Origin: Arthrobacter sp. Leaf337
Lineage (GTDB): Bacteria > Actinomycetota > Actinomycetes > Actinomycetales > Micrococcaceae
NCBI RefSeq assembly: GCF_001423745.1
Contig: NZ_LMPC01000012.1
Span: 617,107-681,106, forward strand
DNA length: 64,000 bases
Direction of reading: 5' to 3'
In this document: positions 28,989 through 40,661 of the stretch, one piece after another
How positions within the stretch are numbered: the first letter of the stretch is position 1
Layout: each line of letters opens with the position of its first letter
Position numbers and translations under genes: made by a program
The notes under the pieces: model-generated
What the model was told of the DNA's origin: nothing
Seen by the model: only the letters and a program-made list of their open reading frames with translations
Database searches by the model: none

Positions 28989-29726
28989 ATGACAGCCCAA
29001 CAGCCAACCATCCTGGCAACGTCCGGCGGATATAAAGCCGGCCGGCGTTCACGGCTGGAGTTTGACGCCCTGCTGCACCACGCCGTCGAACTTTCCGGCG
29101 TCACGGGGCGCGCCCCCCGCGTGACGCATATCGGCACTGCCGCCGGCGACCAGCGCTGGTTCAATGCGGAGCTGGACCAGGCCGCGAAGATCGCCGGCTT
29201 CGATTTCAGCCACCTCAACCTGTTCACCATGCCCAGCATCGACGATCCGGAAGCGCACCTCATGGAGCAGGACGTGGTGTGGGTCAACGGCGGGTCGGTG
29301 GTGAACCTGCTGGCCGTGTGGCGGGCGCACGGCCTCGACGGGATCCTGCGGCGCGTGTGGGAAGGCGGCGTGGTCCTCGCCGGCGTCTCGGCCGGGTCCA
29401 TCTGCTGGTACCAGGGCGGCACCACGGATTCGTTCGGACCGCAGCTGCGCCCGGTGACCAACGCGCTCGGCTTCCTGCCCTACGCCAACGGTGTCCACTA
29501 CGACTCCGAGGACCAGCGCCGCCCGCTGGTGCACCGGCTGGTGGCCGACGGCACACTCGGCGAAACCCACTGCACGGACGACGGCGCGGGGCTGGTTTAC
29601 TTCGGCACGGACCTTGTGGACGTGGTCACCGAAGTGCAAGGCAAGGCGGCGTACCGCGTCACCCGTCAGGCCGACGGCGGGACAGCCACCGCTGAAGAGC
29701 GGCTGGAGGCCCGTTTCCTTGGCTGA
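28989..29726 (+). CDS. Peptidase E (S51 family)
   Basis: 245 residues from ATG 28989 with AAGGAGGG upstream. WVNGGSVVNLL and GVSAGSICWYQGG near 131-143 match the S51 peptidase E/cyanophycinase-like family; the serine in SAGS is the nucleophile. Members cleave aspartyl dipeptides in the cytoplasm. Overlaps the amidase start by 8 bases, so the two are likely co-translated. Confidence 0.87.
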   Translation: MTAQQPTILATSGGYKAGRRSRLEFDALLHHAVELSGVTGRAPRVTHIGTAAGDQRWFNAELDQAAKIAGFDFSHLNLFTMPSIDDPEAHLMEQDVVWVNGGSVVNLLAVWRAHGLDGILRRVWEGGVVLAGVSAGSICWYQGGTTDSFGPQLRPVTNALGFLPYANGVHYDSEDQRRPLVHRLVADGTLGETHCTDDGAGLVYFGTDLVDVVTEVQGKAAYRVTRQADGGTATAEERLEARFLG

Positions 29727-31128
29727 GATCCACGAGCTCTCCGCGGTGGGGCTCCGCGACGCGCTGCGCTCGGGCGTGCTCTCCGCCCGGGAGGTGACGG
29801 AGCATTTCCTGGCCCGGATAGCGGCGCGGAATCCCGGCCTCGGCGCCTTCATCACGGTGACCGGGGAACAGGCACTGGCCGACGCCGCCCGTGCCGACGC
29901 CCTCTACGCAGAGTCGCCCGGGCAACTTCCGCTGCTGCATGGCATGCCGATGGCCTTCAAGGACCTCACAGATGTGGCGGGCGTGGTGACCACCCACGGC
30001 AGCGCGGCCCTGGAGCACAAGCCAGCCCCCGCGGACGGCGCACTCGCGGCGACGTTGAAGGGCGCCGGCGCCATCTCGCTGGGCAAGACCCAGGTTCCGG
30101 AGTTCGGCCTGACGGCCTACAGCGAAAACCTGATCGCGCCGCCGTCGCGCAATCCGCATGCGCTGAGCCGCAGCTCGGGCGGATCCTCGGGCGGCAGCGC
30201 CGCCGCGGTCGCCGCCGGTCTTGTGCCGTTCGCTCCGGGGTCCGACGGCGGCGGTTCCGTCCGGATCCCGGCGGCCGCCTGCGGACTGGTGGGCCTGAAA
30301 CCGGGGCGCGGACTCGTCCCGGCCGGTGAAAGCACCGGCGATCCGGCTCGGCTGGTGGTGGCCGGGCCGCTGGCCCGTTCAGCCGGGGATGCCGCCCTGA
30401 TGCTGGACGCCATGGTGGCAGACGGCGCCGGCCGGTACCTCGAGTCCCTGACGCGGGCGCCGGGGCGGCTGCGGATCGGCGTGAGCCTGGATAGCCCCTG
30501 GCAGGCCATTTTTCCGTTTACGCCGGACTCGGAAGCAATGGATGCCCTCAACGAGGGCGTCCGCCTGCTCGAAGCAGCGGGCCATTCCACGGCCGAAGCC
30601 GCCGTCGGGTACGACAACCGCTACCCGGACGCGTTCACCACGGCGTGGACGGCCGGCGTCGGGAACGCCCGGATTGCACCGCAGCGCGAAGCCTTGCTGA
30701 CCCCGCTCACCCGCACATTCCGCCGGCGCGCACAGCAGCGGAGTGCGTCAAAACTTAATGAGGCGCTGGGCTTCCTGCGGCAGTTTGAGCGGGACACCGT
30801 GTCCCAGTACTCCCGGTGGGACCTCATGCTGATGCCGGCACTGGCCCAGACACCCCGGCCCGTGGGCTGGTTCACTGGGGCTTCCCACGGCGACGGTTAC
30901 TGGCCAGCCTCGGAATGGGCCGGCGACGCCGACGGCGACTACCGGAAGCAATGCGAATACGCGCCGTGGTCCAGCATGGTGAATGTGTGCGGACTGCCCG
31001 CCATCAGCATTCCCGTGCACTGGACCGGCGGCTCAGCCGGTGCCGGTCTGCCCATGGGTATCCAGCTGGTGGGGCCCACGGGATCCGAGGAACTGCTGCT
31101 GCAGGTGGCGGCCCAGATCGGGTTCTAG
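29719..31128 (+). CDS. Amidase (amidase signature family)
   Basis: 469 residues from TTG 29719; GGAGGC at 29705-29710 supports this start rather than the longer open frame. The Ser-cisSer-Lys triad is present: Lys in MAFKDLTDV near 74-82 and the serine-rich loop SRSSGGSSGGSAAAVAAG near 150-167. Hydrolyses a carbon-nitrogen amide; a GatA role is unlikely without gatC/gatB here. Coupled with peptidase E, which suggests handling of amide- or aspartyl-containing peptides. Confidence 0.88.
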   Translation: MAEIHELSAVGLRDALRSGVLSAREVTEHFLARIAARNPGLGAFITVTGEQALADAARADALYAESPGQLPLLHGMPMAFKDLTDVAGVVTTHGSAALEHKPAPADGALAATLKGAGAISLGKTQVPEFGLTAYSENLIAPPSRNPHALSRSSGGSSGGSAAAVAAGLVPFAPGSDGGGSVRIPAAACGLVGLKPGRGLVPAGESTGDPARLVVAGPLARSAGDAALMLDAMVADGAGRYLESLTRAPGRLRIGVSLDSPWQAIFPFTPDSEAMDALNEGVRLLEAAGHSTAEAAVGYDNRYPDAFTTAWTAGVGNARIAPQREALLTPLTRTFRRRAQQRSASKLNEALGFLRQFERDTVSQYSRWDLMLMPALAQTPRPVGWFTGASHGDGYWPASEWAGDADGDYRKQCEYAPWSSMVNVCGLPAISIPVHWTGGSAGAGLPMGIQLVGPTGSEELLLQVAAQIGF

Positions 31129-31212
31129 ATGGGGCGTCCACCCAGCGTGTCCGCCTTGCTTCCTCGCGCCGCGAATGTGACAATCCCGCCCTCCGGTGTC
31201 ACCCTTAAGTAA

Positions 31213-32682
<1,470 letters not shown>

Positions 32683-32705
32683 CCCGCTGAGTTGCCCGGC
32701 CCGGT

Positions 32706-33098
32706 TTAGTAGCCGTACCCAGCGCTGGCCGCAGCGAAAATCGCCGCCACGGCGAACGTGAGCACAATCGCGGTCAACGCCAGGCCGAGGTAGCCAAGGA
32801 CCAGTCCGGCGATGGCGAGTCCCCGCCCGGCGGGTTCCCGGAGCAGGGCCAGGTGGCCCAGCACCACGGCCGCAATCTGCGGCAGGATGATGAGACCCAG
32901 GCCAAGGAAGACGGCGATGCCGCAGCACAGGCTGGCGATACTCAGGCCCTTGGGCTCGGGTGGCATGCCGTAGTAGGACGGCTGCCCGTAGACGGCGCCG
33001 TAGGGTCCGGCCGGCTGTGACCCTTGCGGTGGAATGTACGACGGCGGGGGGTAGCCCTGTGGCATCCCCTCGTCGCCGGGGGCAGGCTGGTTCGACAT
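32706..33098 (-). CDS. DUF4190 small membrane protein
   Basis: 130 residues. The first 50 are Pro/Gly/Tyr/Gln-rich and low in complexity. Two hydrophobic segments (about 53-80 and 96-122) separated by a short loop with GHLALLREPAGRGLAIAG are typical of DUF4190. Function is unknown. AAGGGG upstream of ATG 33098. Convergent with the peptide transporter. Confidence 0.78.
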   Translation of the reverse strand: MSNQPAPGDEGMPQGYPPPSYIPPQGSQPAGPYGAVYGQPSYYGMPPEPKGLSIASLCCGIAVFLGLGLIILPQIAAVVLGHLALLREPAGRGLAIAGLVLGYLGLALTAIVLTFAVAAIFAAASAGYGY

Positions 33099-33194
33099 GG
33101 GAATTCCCCTTTTGAAAGGCTAGAACCAGCCTACCAACGCACGGACCGGAGGTGCGCGGCCGTGATACACCCGTGATACGCCAGCGGGCAGGAC

Positions 33195-34022
33195 CTACAG
33201 GTTCCAGAGCGGCGCAGAAAGTGCGAACGCCACGATCCCCAGGACCAGCAGGCTCCATAAACCGGCTACCAGCCAGCCTCTGTGGGGCTGGCTTCCCACG
33301 GACCGGCTTCCCATGTGCGGGGGACCCGCGACGGACCGGTATCCGGTGCGGGCCGGAACCGGCGCCGGATAGGCGCCCTGATACTGGCGAACCGGGGGAT
33401 AACGGCCCGCGCTCCCGCGGACGTCCGATGCTGCGGGCGACTGAGGCTGCGTCAGTTGCTGTCCCAGTTGGGAGTAGATTCCAACCACCGTTTGCGAATC
33501 CAGCACTGCCGGGAGGGCCGCCACCCGCGCAACCACGCGGTTGATGCCCAGCACCTCGACCCCGGAACCTGTCACCTCTACAAGGTCGGGCTGGCCGGTC
33601 AGGCAGATGATCGAGCGGACCAGGTGCCGGTGCGGCGCGTCGAGCAGGGCAGCCACGGCGGCAGCCTGCCCCAGGGAGCCGTCCACGGCGGGGTTCCGGG
33701 AGTAGCCGTTCTGCCTCAGGACGCCTGCCCTGACCTCAACGGCGCCTGACCAGTTCTTGGCATCCACCACAACTATTCCGCCCGGCCCCACCAGAACGTG
33801 GTCGAGGTTGGCCAGCGGCCGTCCGGGCCAGTGCACGTCGTGCAGCAGGAACCAGCCGTGCGGGGTCAGCTGGCCGAGCCGGGTGGCGGTGCGGCGCTCT
33901 CCGTCCGCACCGGAACCCCACGATTCCGCAGCGTGTTCGGCATGCTCCAGCTGGCGCTTCAGCCGCGCAATCCGCTCGGCAGCCAGCCGGGCCTGGTCCG
34001 ACGCTTCGTCGCCTGCCGCCAT
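33195..34022 (-). CDS. NERD (nuclease-related) domain protein with C-terminal anchor
   Basis: 275 residues from ATG 34022, which has GGGAGG 7 bases upstream; the frame could reach 34091. A charged N-terminal helix (residues 8-32) is followed by the NERD domain: GER near 41-43, NLDHVLVGPGGIVVVDAKNW near 72-91 with the D and DxK of a PD-(D/E)xK-like site. A Pro/Gly/Tyr-rich linker leads to a C-terminal membrane segment (about 250-268). Suggests a membrane-tethered nucleic-acid-related protein; activity unproven. Confidence 0.83.
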   Translation of the reverse strand: MAAGDEASDQARLAAERIARLKRQLEHAEHAAESWGSGADGERRTATRLGQLTPHGWFLLHDVHWPGRPLANLDHVLVGPGGIVVVDAKNWSGAVEVRAGVLRQNGYSRNPAVDGSLGQAAAVAALLDAPHRHLVRSIICLTGQPDLVEVTGSGVEVLGINRVVARVAALPAVLDSQTVVGIYSQLGQQLTQPQSPAASDVRGSAGRYPPVRQYQGAYPAPVPARTGYRSVAGPPHMGSRSVGSQPHRGWLVAGLWSLLVLGIVAFALSAPLWNL

Positions 34023-34330
34023 TGGCTGTCCTCCCTTTGATTCGCCGCACCCTGGATCATCCCGACCTGGATCAATCCATCCAGGATTCACCGCAACGCT
34101 GACGGCGGCGGAGAGCCCGCCGTCGTAATTTGTTTAGAAATTAGCAGCCGCGGGACAGCCGGTATATAGGTACTTTTGGCGCCACTACTCGCTTTTCAGC
34201 GGCCAATTACTGCCCCTCAATAAATGCAAAGGGAATGAATTTGGTAAATGCCGGATGAAATTCGGCGTCACAGGGGCCGGATTCCGGACAAACCGTGTTG
34301 CGTCCCGCCGTCGTCTGGCATGCTGGTGCC
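34023..34330. other. Non-coding gap between NERD gene and pgm
   Basis: About 308 bases, AT-richer than its surroundings in the middle (34125-34260). It holds two CCTGGATCA copies (34051-34059, 34066-34074) with a 7-base inverted partner at 34079-34085, an 8-base hairpin (34101-34108 with 34117-34124), and a small TAATTT/AAATTA dyad at 34126-34143. No coding frame with a ribosome binding site was seen. It should contain both divergent promoters. Confidence 0.5.
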
Positions 34331-35969
<1,639 letters not shown>

Positions 35970-35980
<11 letters not shown>

Positions 35981-36461
35981 GTTCCCACAGGTGGAGGATG
36001 CGCCGGACGGAATGGTTTCCGTCCGGCGCCATGTCCACGAGGGCCACGCGGTCCAGCACGACGGCGTCTCCCGGGCGGGTGCGCTTGTCACCGTGGTGTG
36101 ACACGTGCGGACGATAGTTCGCCAGGGTGTGGTCCGGCGTGGGCACCCTGCCGGGCAGCCCCGCCACGACCCCAACCAGTGACTCGTGAAGTTCCTGGAG
36201 CGGTTGGCTGGGCTCCACGAGGCTGACCGGGATGGACTCCCGCCGGCCGAAGCCGGCGTCCGCACCGATGCTCAGCCGGGCGCCTAGGGCCGCCCGTACG
36301 GGCTGGTCGATAAGTGCGGCGATCCGTTCGGTGAGGTCCTCGCCCAACGTCGGGTCGACGTCGAACTTGACCAGGGTGATGTGCAGGGGCCAGTCGTCGC
36401 GGGGAAAAACGAGCCCGTCAGTGACGGGCTCGGTGAAGGCCACCAGAATCAGGTTCCGCAT
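35970..36461 (-). CDS. 2'-5' RNA ligase / 2H phosphoesterase-like protein
   Basis: 163 residues from ATG 36461. HITLVKF near 29-35 and HVSHHG near 122-127 are the two HxT/S motifs of the 2H fold. Family members ligate or cleave 2'-5' or cyclic phosphate bonds in RNA or nucleotides; the substrate is not known. The frame is open 39 codons further, but that extension reads through a hairpin and lacks a ribosome binding site. Its 3' end overlaps pgm. Confidence 0.75.
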
Positions 36462-36490
36462 AGGGCCAGTGTGCCACTGCGCAGGGCCGG

Positions 36491-36520
36491 CTGTGCCCGT
36501 CCGAGCGCGGACGGGCACAG
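36491..36520. terminator. Perfect 13-base-stem hairpin upstream of the 2H gene
   Basis: CTGTGCCCGTCCG and CGGACGGGCACAG pair exactly with a 4-base AGCG loop. It sits between the nitroreductase stop (36697) and the 2H gene start (36461), both leftward. No T-tract follows. It could end nitroreductase transcription or fold in the leader of the 2H gene. Confidence 0.5.
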
Positions 36521-36616
36521 TAGCCAGCGTGGCGATTTCGACTAAAATGGGAAGTGGCCCAGGACACATGCCGTGCATTCAACTGCAAAAATGTGTCTAG
36601 AGTGCCTCCGGCGTGT

Positions 36617-36634
36617 CCCCCATCGTGCCGGGGG
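36617..36634 (-). terminator. Short G/C hairpin after the nitroreductase gene
   Basis: CCCCC (36617-36621) and GGGGG (36630-36634) with an 8-base loop, about 65 bases past the nitroreductase stop. Weak candidate, no T-tract. Confidence 0.3.
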
Positions 36635-36696
36635 CCTCTCTGCGTGCCACGGCGCGTCTTCGTGTCCGGCGCGCTGCACCCGGGGACGGTACGGAC

Positions 36697-37308
36697 CTAG
36701 ACGGTGCGGACTACATCCTCGTAGGCGAACTTCGGCTTGGCTTCGCCCCAGGCGTCGGGCCCGGGCTGGCCGATGTTGACCACCAGGAAGCTCTTCTGGT
36801 CCCCGGCCGGGAAGAACGCCGCATCAATGGCGGAGAAATCGGCACCGGTCATGGGGCCGGCAGCCAAACCGAGCGAGCGGACCGCCAGGATGAAGTAACC
36901 GGCCTGCAGGTGGGCGTTGTTGTTGCCCGTGCTGGCGGCGAGATCCGGGGAGGCGTCGTACATCGCTTTGGGGGCGTTGTAGCCGGGGAGGAAGTTGTCC
37001 CACTGTCCGGCCCAGTCGGTGTCGTAGCTGAGGATGGCGACGAGCGGCGCGGACGCCGTCTTGGCCTTGTTGCCGTTGGCCAGGGTGTCCACGAGCTGTG
37101 CGCGGGCCTCGTCGGAGCGGACGTAGGTCACGCGCAGCGGCTGGGAATTGAACGCCGTCGGGCCGAACTTGGTCAGCTCGTAGATGGCGCGGGCCTGCTC
37201 ATCCGTGACCTCTCCGGTGAATGCGTTGGCCGTACGGGCTTCGGCGAAAATCGCGTCCACTGCGGCTGCGTCGATCACTGCTTCTTCATGGGCAATTGTC
37301 ATCTGCAT
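36697..37308 (-). CDS. Nitroreductase-family flavoprotein (RutE/malonic semialdehyde reductase-like)
   Basis: 203 residues. FGPTAFNSQPLRVTYVRSDEA near 48-68 is the FMN-binding region of the family and LAAGPMTGADFSAID near 147-161 is typical of the RutE/HadB subgroup, which reduces malonic semialdehyde or nitro groups with NAD(P)H. It is divergent from a uracil permease, which fits RutE in pyrimidine breakdown, but no other rut gene is nearby. ATG 37308 or ATG 37302 could be the start. Confidence 0.82.
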   Translation of the reverse strand: MQMTIAHEEAVIDAAAVDAIFAEARTANAFTGEVTDEQARAIYELTKFGPTAFNSQPLRVTYVRSDEARAQLVDTLANGNKAKTASAPLVAILSYDTDWAGQWDNFLPGYNAPKAMYDASPDLAASTGNNNAHLQAGYFILAVRSLGLAAGPMTGADFSAIDAAFFPAGDQKSFLVVNIGQPGPDAWGEAKPKFAYEDVVRTV

Positions 37309-37360
37309 ACCTTTCGCTGGGCCTGCTCACCCGGAGGCGGCCGGCGGTTCTGCTATCTAT

Positions 37361-37370
37361 AGTTGCAACT
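37361..37370. promoter_or_regulatory. Palindrome in the nitroreductase promoter region
   Basis: AGTTGCAACT is a perfect 10-base palindrome 53 bases before the nitroreductase start. Similar palindromes serve MarR- or HxlR-type repressors in other bacteria, so it could be an operator. No regulator gene lies next to it. Confidence 0.4.
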
Positions 37371-37470
37371 TCAAGCGAATCGTTCCTCTTCCCGTGACCC
37401 CGCGTGACCTTCCCCACAGTGGCGGGCTGCCGAGCGGCAGGGCTCCACAGCGGCCGGACGCACGGTCGTG

Positions 37471-37494
37471 CGAATTGCGGGGCGAATTGCGGGG
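37471..37494. repeat. 12-base direct repeat upstream of the uracil permease
   Basis: CGAATTGCGGGG occurs twice head to tail with no differences, 74 bases before the permease start. Confidence 0.8.
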
Positions 37495-37567
37495 CCTGCG
37501 CGGTAATGTTGCTCCGGAAGATTCCTTCCCCGCTCCCGACACATACTCCTTTGAAAGGCTCCCGGCC

Positions 37568-38923
37568 ATGAGCATGCTTGGTACCAAATGGAAGCTCCAC
37601 GGCAACGGTAAGTCGGTCCGCCCGGGCGAGGTGGTGGCCCCCGGCGAACGGCTGACCTGGCCGCTGACCATCGGGGTGGGAATGCAGCACGTCGTGGCCA
37701 TGTTCGGTGCGACTTTCCTGGTGCCCATCATCACGGGCATGCCGCCGGCCACCACACTGTTCTTCTCCGGCATCGGAACCCTGCTCTTCCTGGTGATCAC
37801 CCAGGGCAGGGTGCCCAGCTACCTCGGTTCGAGCTTTGCCTTCATTGCCCCGATCATGGCCTCCCAGCAGCAGTTCGGAATTCCCGGGGCCCTGGGCGGG
37901 GTTGTGCTCGCCGGCGCGGGCCTGGCCGTCATCGGCGCCGTGGTCCAGAAATTCGGGGCCGGCTGGATCAACCGGCTCATGCCGCCGATCGTCACGGGCG
38001 CCATCGTGGCCCTGATCGGACTGAACCTCGCCCCGGCCGCGAAGCACAACTTCGACGCCGCCCCCGTCACCGCGGTGATTACCCTGGCCACCATCATCCT
38101 GGTGAGCGTGCTATTCAAGGGCATCCTCGGCCGCCTCAGCATCCTGGTGGGCGTAGTGGTGGGATACTTTGTGGCCATGCTCCGCGGCGAAGTGAACTAC
38201 AGCAAGATGGACGCCGCCGCGTGGGTGGGGCTGCCGCACTTCCAGACCCCCGAATTCCACCTGGGCGTGGTGGGTCTCTTCGTTCCCGTGGTGCTGGTGC
38301 TGGTTGCCGAGAACATCGGCCACGTGAAATCCGTGTCCGCCATGACGGGCCAGAACCTCGACGGCGTCTCCGGCCGCGCCCTGATGGCCGACGGCGCCGC
38401 CACCGTACTGGCCGGCTTCGGCGGCGGTTCCGGAACCACCACGTATGCCGAAAACATCGGCGTGATGGCGGCCACGAAGGTCTACTCGACGGCAGCCTAC
38501 TGGGTGGCTGGCACCTTCGCGATCATCCTCAGCTTCTCCCCCAAGTTCGGCGAACTGATTGCCACGGTTCCCGCGGGCGTGCTGGGCGGCGCTGCCACCA
38601 TGCTTTACGGCATGATCGGCATCCTGGGCGTCAAGATCTGGGTCCAGAACAAGGTCAACTTCTCCAACCCGGTCAATTTGACCACCGCGGCGGTGGCACT
38701 GATCATCGGCATCGCCGATTACACCTGGACCATCGGCGAACTGACGTTCACCGGCATCGCCCTGGGCTCCGCCGCCGCACTCGTGATCTACCACGGCATG
38801 AAAGCGATCGCGAAGGCCCGCGGCAGCGTCGCTGAACCGGAGACCGAACAGGCCGGCCTGCCCCCTGCAGTTAAGGCCGCGATCAACGCCGCCGCCAAGC
38901 GGACTCCGAAAAAGCGGCCTTAG
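37568..38923 (+). CDS. Uracil/xanthine permease family transporter (NCS2)
   Basis: 451 residues from ATG 37568, with GAAAGG upstream; the long open frame before it is spurious. About 14 hydrophobic segments. GMQHVVAMFGATFLVP near 36-51 and the central VLVAENIGHVKSVSAMTG near 250-267 are NCS2 hallmarks, with the conserved glutamate; GFGGGSGTTTYAENIG follows. UraA-like features suggest uracil, imported with protons. Divergent from the RutE-like gene. The C-terminal 25 residues are basic. Confidence 0.9.
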   Translation: MSMLGTKWKLHGNGKSVRPGEVVAPGERLTWPLTIGVGMQHVVAMFGATFLVPIITGMPPATTLFFSGIGTLLFLVITQGRVPSYLGSSFAFIAPIMASQQQFGIPGALGGVVLAGAGLAVIGAVVQKFGAGWINRLMPPIVTGAIVALIGLNLAPAAKHNFDAAPVTAVITLATIILVSVLFKGILGRLSILVGVVVGYFVAMLRGEVNYSKMDAAAWVGLPHFQTPEFHLGVVGLFVPVVLVLVAENIGHVKSVSAMTGQNLDGVSGRALMADGAATVLAGFGGGSGTTTYAENIGVMAATKVYSTAAYWVAGTFAIILSFSPKFGELIATVPAGVLGGAATMLYGMIGILGVKIWVQNKVNFSNPVNLTTAAVALIIGIADYTWTIGELTFTGIALGSAAALVIYHGMKAIAKARGSVAEPETEQAGLPPAVKAAINAAAKRTPKKRP

Positions 38924-38983
38924 GCGGCACTGACGGGCGGCCGCCTCGGCAGCCGCCCGCACGGGCTGTTAACCGGCGCCGGG

Positions 38984-39487
38984 TTATCCGGCGTCGAACG
39001 TATCGTCCTCGCGGTCCTTGGGGGCCTTGCTGTCCGGCAGGTCCGTGCCGCTGCCATCGGGGATCCCGGCAGCGTCCTGCTTCGGTTCCGACGAGAAGGG
39101 CCGTCCGGCGTCCGGATCCTCCGTGTTGGATTCGTCCATTTCCGCCTCCGCGGACGGTACCGCGGCATCGCTTTCGGCCGGCTCAAAGCCGGGGTCCGTA
39201 CTTTCGCTCTCTGCGTGCAACTGATCCTCCGTTCCTCCGAAACGACCCGCTCCGGGTTCGCCTGCGCTGTCCTGGTCTTCTTCGCCGAACTGGCTGAGGT
39301 CAGGCACCCCGGCAGGGTAGCTTTCGCCGTCCGGGCTGTCCTGGCTCAGGCCCGCCGCGTCGAACGCCTCTTCCTCACGTGGCTGGGCGAACTTCTTCGT
39401 GTCAGCGCCACCCATTTCCTGCTCGACCGTGGGCGTACCGTACCCGCCCTCTTCCTCAATGGGTGTTCCTTGGTTCTCCTGCGTCAT
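38984..39487 (-). CDS. Highly acidic, disordered hypothetical protein
   Basis: 167 residues, dominated by Glu, Asp, Ser, Pro and Gly, with almost no hydrophobic core and only a handful of basic residues. No domain is recognised. ATG 39487 is preceded by AGGAGG, a strong ribosome binding site, so it is likely translated. It lies 73 bases after the stress-type SDR gene on the same strand. Composition resembles stress-related or hydrophilin-like proteins, which is inference. Confidence 0.65.
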   Translation of the reverse strand: MTQENQGTPIEEEGGYGTPTVEQEMGGADTKKFAQPREEEAFDAAGLSQDSPDGESYPAGVPDLSQFGEEDQDSAGEPGAGRFGGTEDQLHAESESTDPGFEPAESDAAVPSAEAEMDESNTEDPDAGRPFSSEPKQDAAGIPDGSGTDLPDSKAPKDREDDTFDAG

Positions 39488-39560
39488 GTCATTCCTCCTG
39501 GGTGGTAGGGCTGGTTGGTTAGCTGGATACTCGGACCCGGATGCACAGTCCGGGCGGGGG

Positions 39561-40457
39561 TCAGAGCCCCTTGCCGCCTGTCACCGGAAGCACGGCCCCG
39601 GAAATGTAGGAGCCGGAGTCCGAGGCGAGCAGGACGTAGGCGGCCGCGAGTTCTGCCGGCTGTCCGGCGCGCCCGAGAGGAGTGTCCTGACCGAACGTCG
39701 GCAGCTTTTCGGGCCATTCCGTAGCGGGAATGAGCGGCGTCCAGATGGGGCCCGGAGCCACGGCATTGACCCGGATGCCCTTGGGTCCGAGCTCCTGGGC
39801 CAGCGCCTTGGTGAACGCCACTTGGGCGCCCTTCGTCATGGCGTAGTCGATGAGTTCCGGTGAAGGATTGAAGGCCTGGATGGAGGCGGTGGTGATGATG
39901 GAGGCGCCTGCCTTGAGATGGGGCACCGCGGCCCTTGCCGTCCAGAGCAGGGAATACAGGTTCGTCTTGAACACACGGTCGAATTCCTCGGTGGGCAGCG
40001 CCTCAAAGCTGTCGCGGTTCTTTTGGTAGGCGGCGTTCAACACCACCACGTCCAAGCGCCCGAACTCCGCGAGCGTGTCCGCCACGATCCTGGTGCTGAA
40101 CTCTTCACTGCGGCCGTCGCCCGGCAGCAACAGGGCCCGTTGACCGGCCTTGCGGATCCACGCGGCGGTGTCCTGGGCGTCGGCTTCCTCCTCGGGAAGG
40201 TACGAGATGGCGACGTCGGCCCCCTCGCGGGCGAAGGCAATGGCCACTGCCCTTCCTATGCCGGAGTCTCCGCCGGTGATGAGCGCCGCCTTGCCCGGGA
40301 GCGCGTTGTTTCCCTCGTAGCTTTCCTCGCCGTGGTCCGGCTGCGGCTCCATGGGCGCCGTGAGCCCCGGCTGCTTCTGGACTTGCTCGGGGAACGGCCC
40401 GTCATGGTAGCCCGCCCTGGGGTCCTGCGGCTGGTGGTCCTGCTTTTCGTCGGTCAT
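39561..40457 (-). CDS. SDR-family oxidoreductase, general-stress type
   Basis: 298 residues. A 50-residue hydrophilic N-terminus precedes the Rossmann fold: LITGGDSGIGRAV near 59-71 is the cofactor loop; the YxxxK pair is YAMTKGA near 212-218. The layout with a long Gln/Pro-rich N-terminus matches the YhdF/YdaD-type SDRs of Bacillus general stress and glucose dehydrogenase-like proteins. Substrate unknown. Followed by the acidic protein gene. Confidence 0.86.
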   Translation of the reverse strand: MTDEKQDHQPQDPRAGYHDGPFPEQVQKQPGLTAPMEPQPDHGEESYEGNNALPGKAALITGGDSGIGRAVAIAFAREGADVAISYLPEEEADAQDTAAWIRKAGQRALLLPGDGRSEEFSTRIVADTLAEFGRLDVVVLNAAYQKNRDSFEALPTEEFDRVFKTNLYSLLWTARAAVPHLKAGASIITTASIQAFNPSPELIDYAMTKGAQVAFTKALAQELGPKGIRVNAVAPGPIWTPLIPATEWPEKLPTFGQDTPLGRAGQPAELAAAYVLLASDSGSYISGAVLPVTGGKGL

Positions 40458-40649
40458 TGTCCACCTCGCTAACGTCTGAGTTTGTACTGCCTCCGGTGCG
40501 TGACCGGCTCTTCGAAACTATCCCAGCGCACAAGGCAAGTCCACGGTTTTGGCAAAATTAGTCAGCAAACTTAGTAGTGCTTGATAATGGGCATCTTCAA
40601 GCCTAGGTTGAGACATAGTTGCGGCCATTCGCGGCCGCTCGCGGCGACC

Positions 40650-40656
40650 GGAGGTG
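40650..40656 (+). promoter_or_regulatory. Ribosome binding site that sets the DUF6328 start
   Basis: GGAGGTG five bases before a TTG at 40662. ATG codons further upstream (40581, 40587) have no such site. Confidence 0.65.
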
Positions 40657-40661
40657 GGCAA

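Noticed and set aside
29719..31128. GatA subunit of the tRNA amidotransferase
   Set aside because: No gatB or gatC beside it, and it is coupled to peptidase E.
36568..36600. A ten-codon frame with a Cys-containing peptide, like a leader peptide
   Set aside because: No plus-strand gene follows; the next gene on that side is on the opposite strand, so it cannot be an attenuator leader.
37184..37567. 128-codon N-terminal extension of the uracil permease
   Set aside because: It overlaps the nitroreductase gene antisense and the 12-base repeat; NCS2 proteins start near the ATG at 37568.
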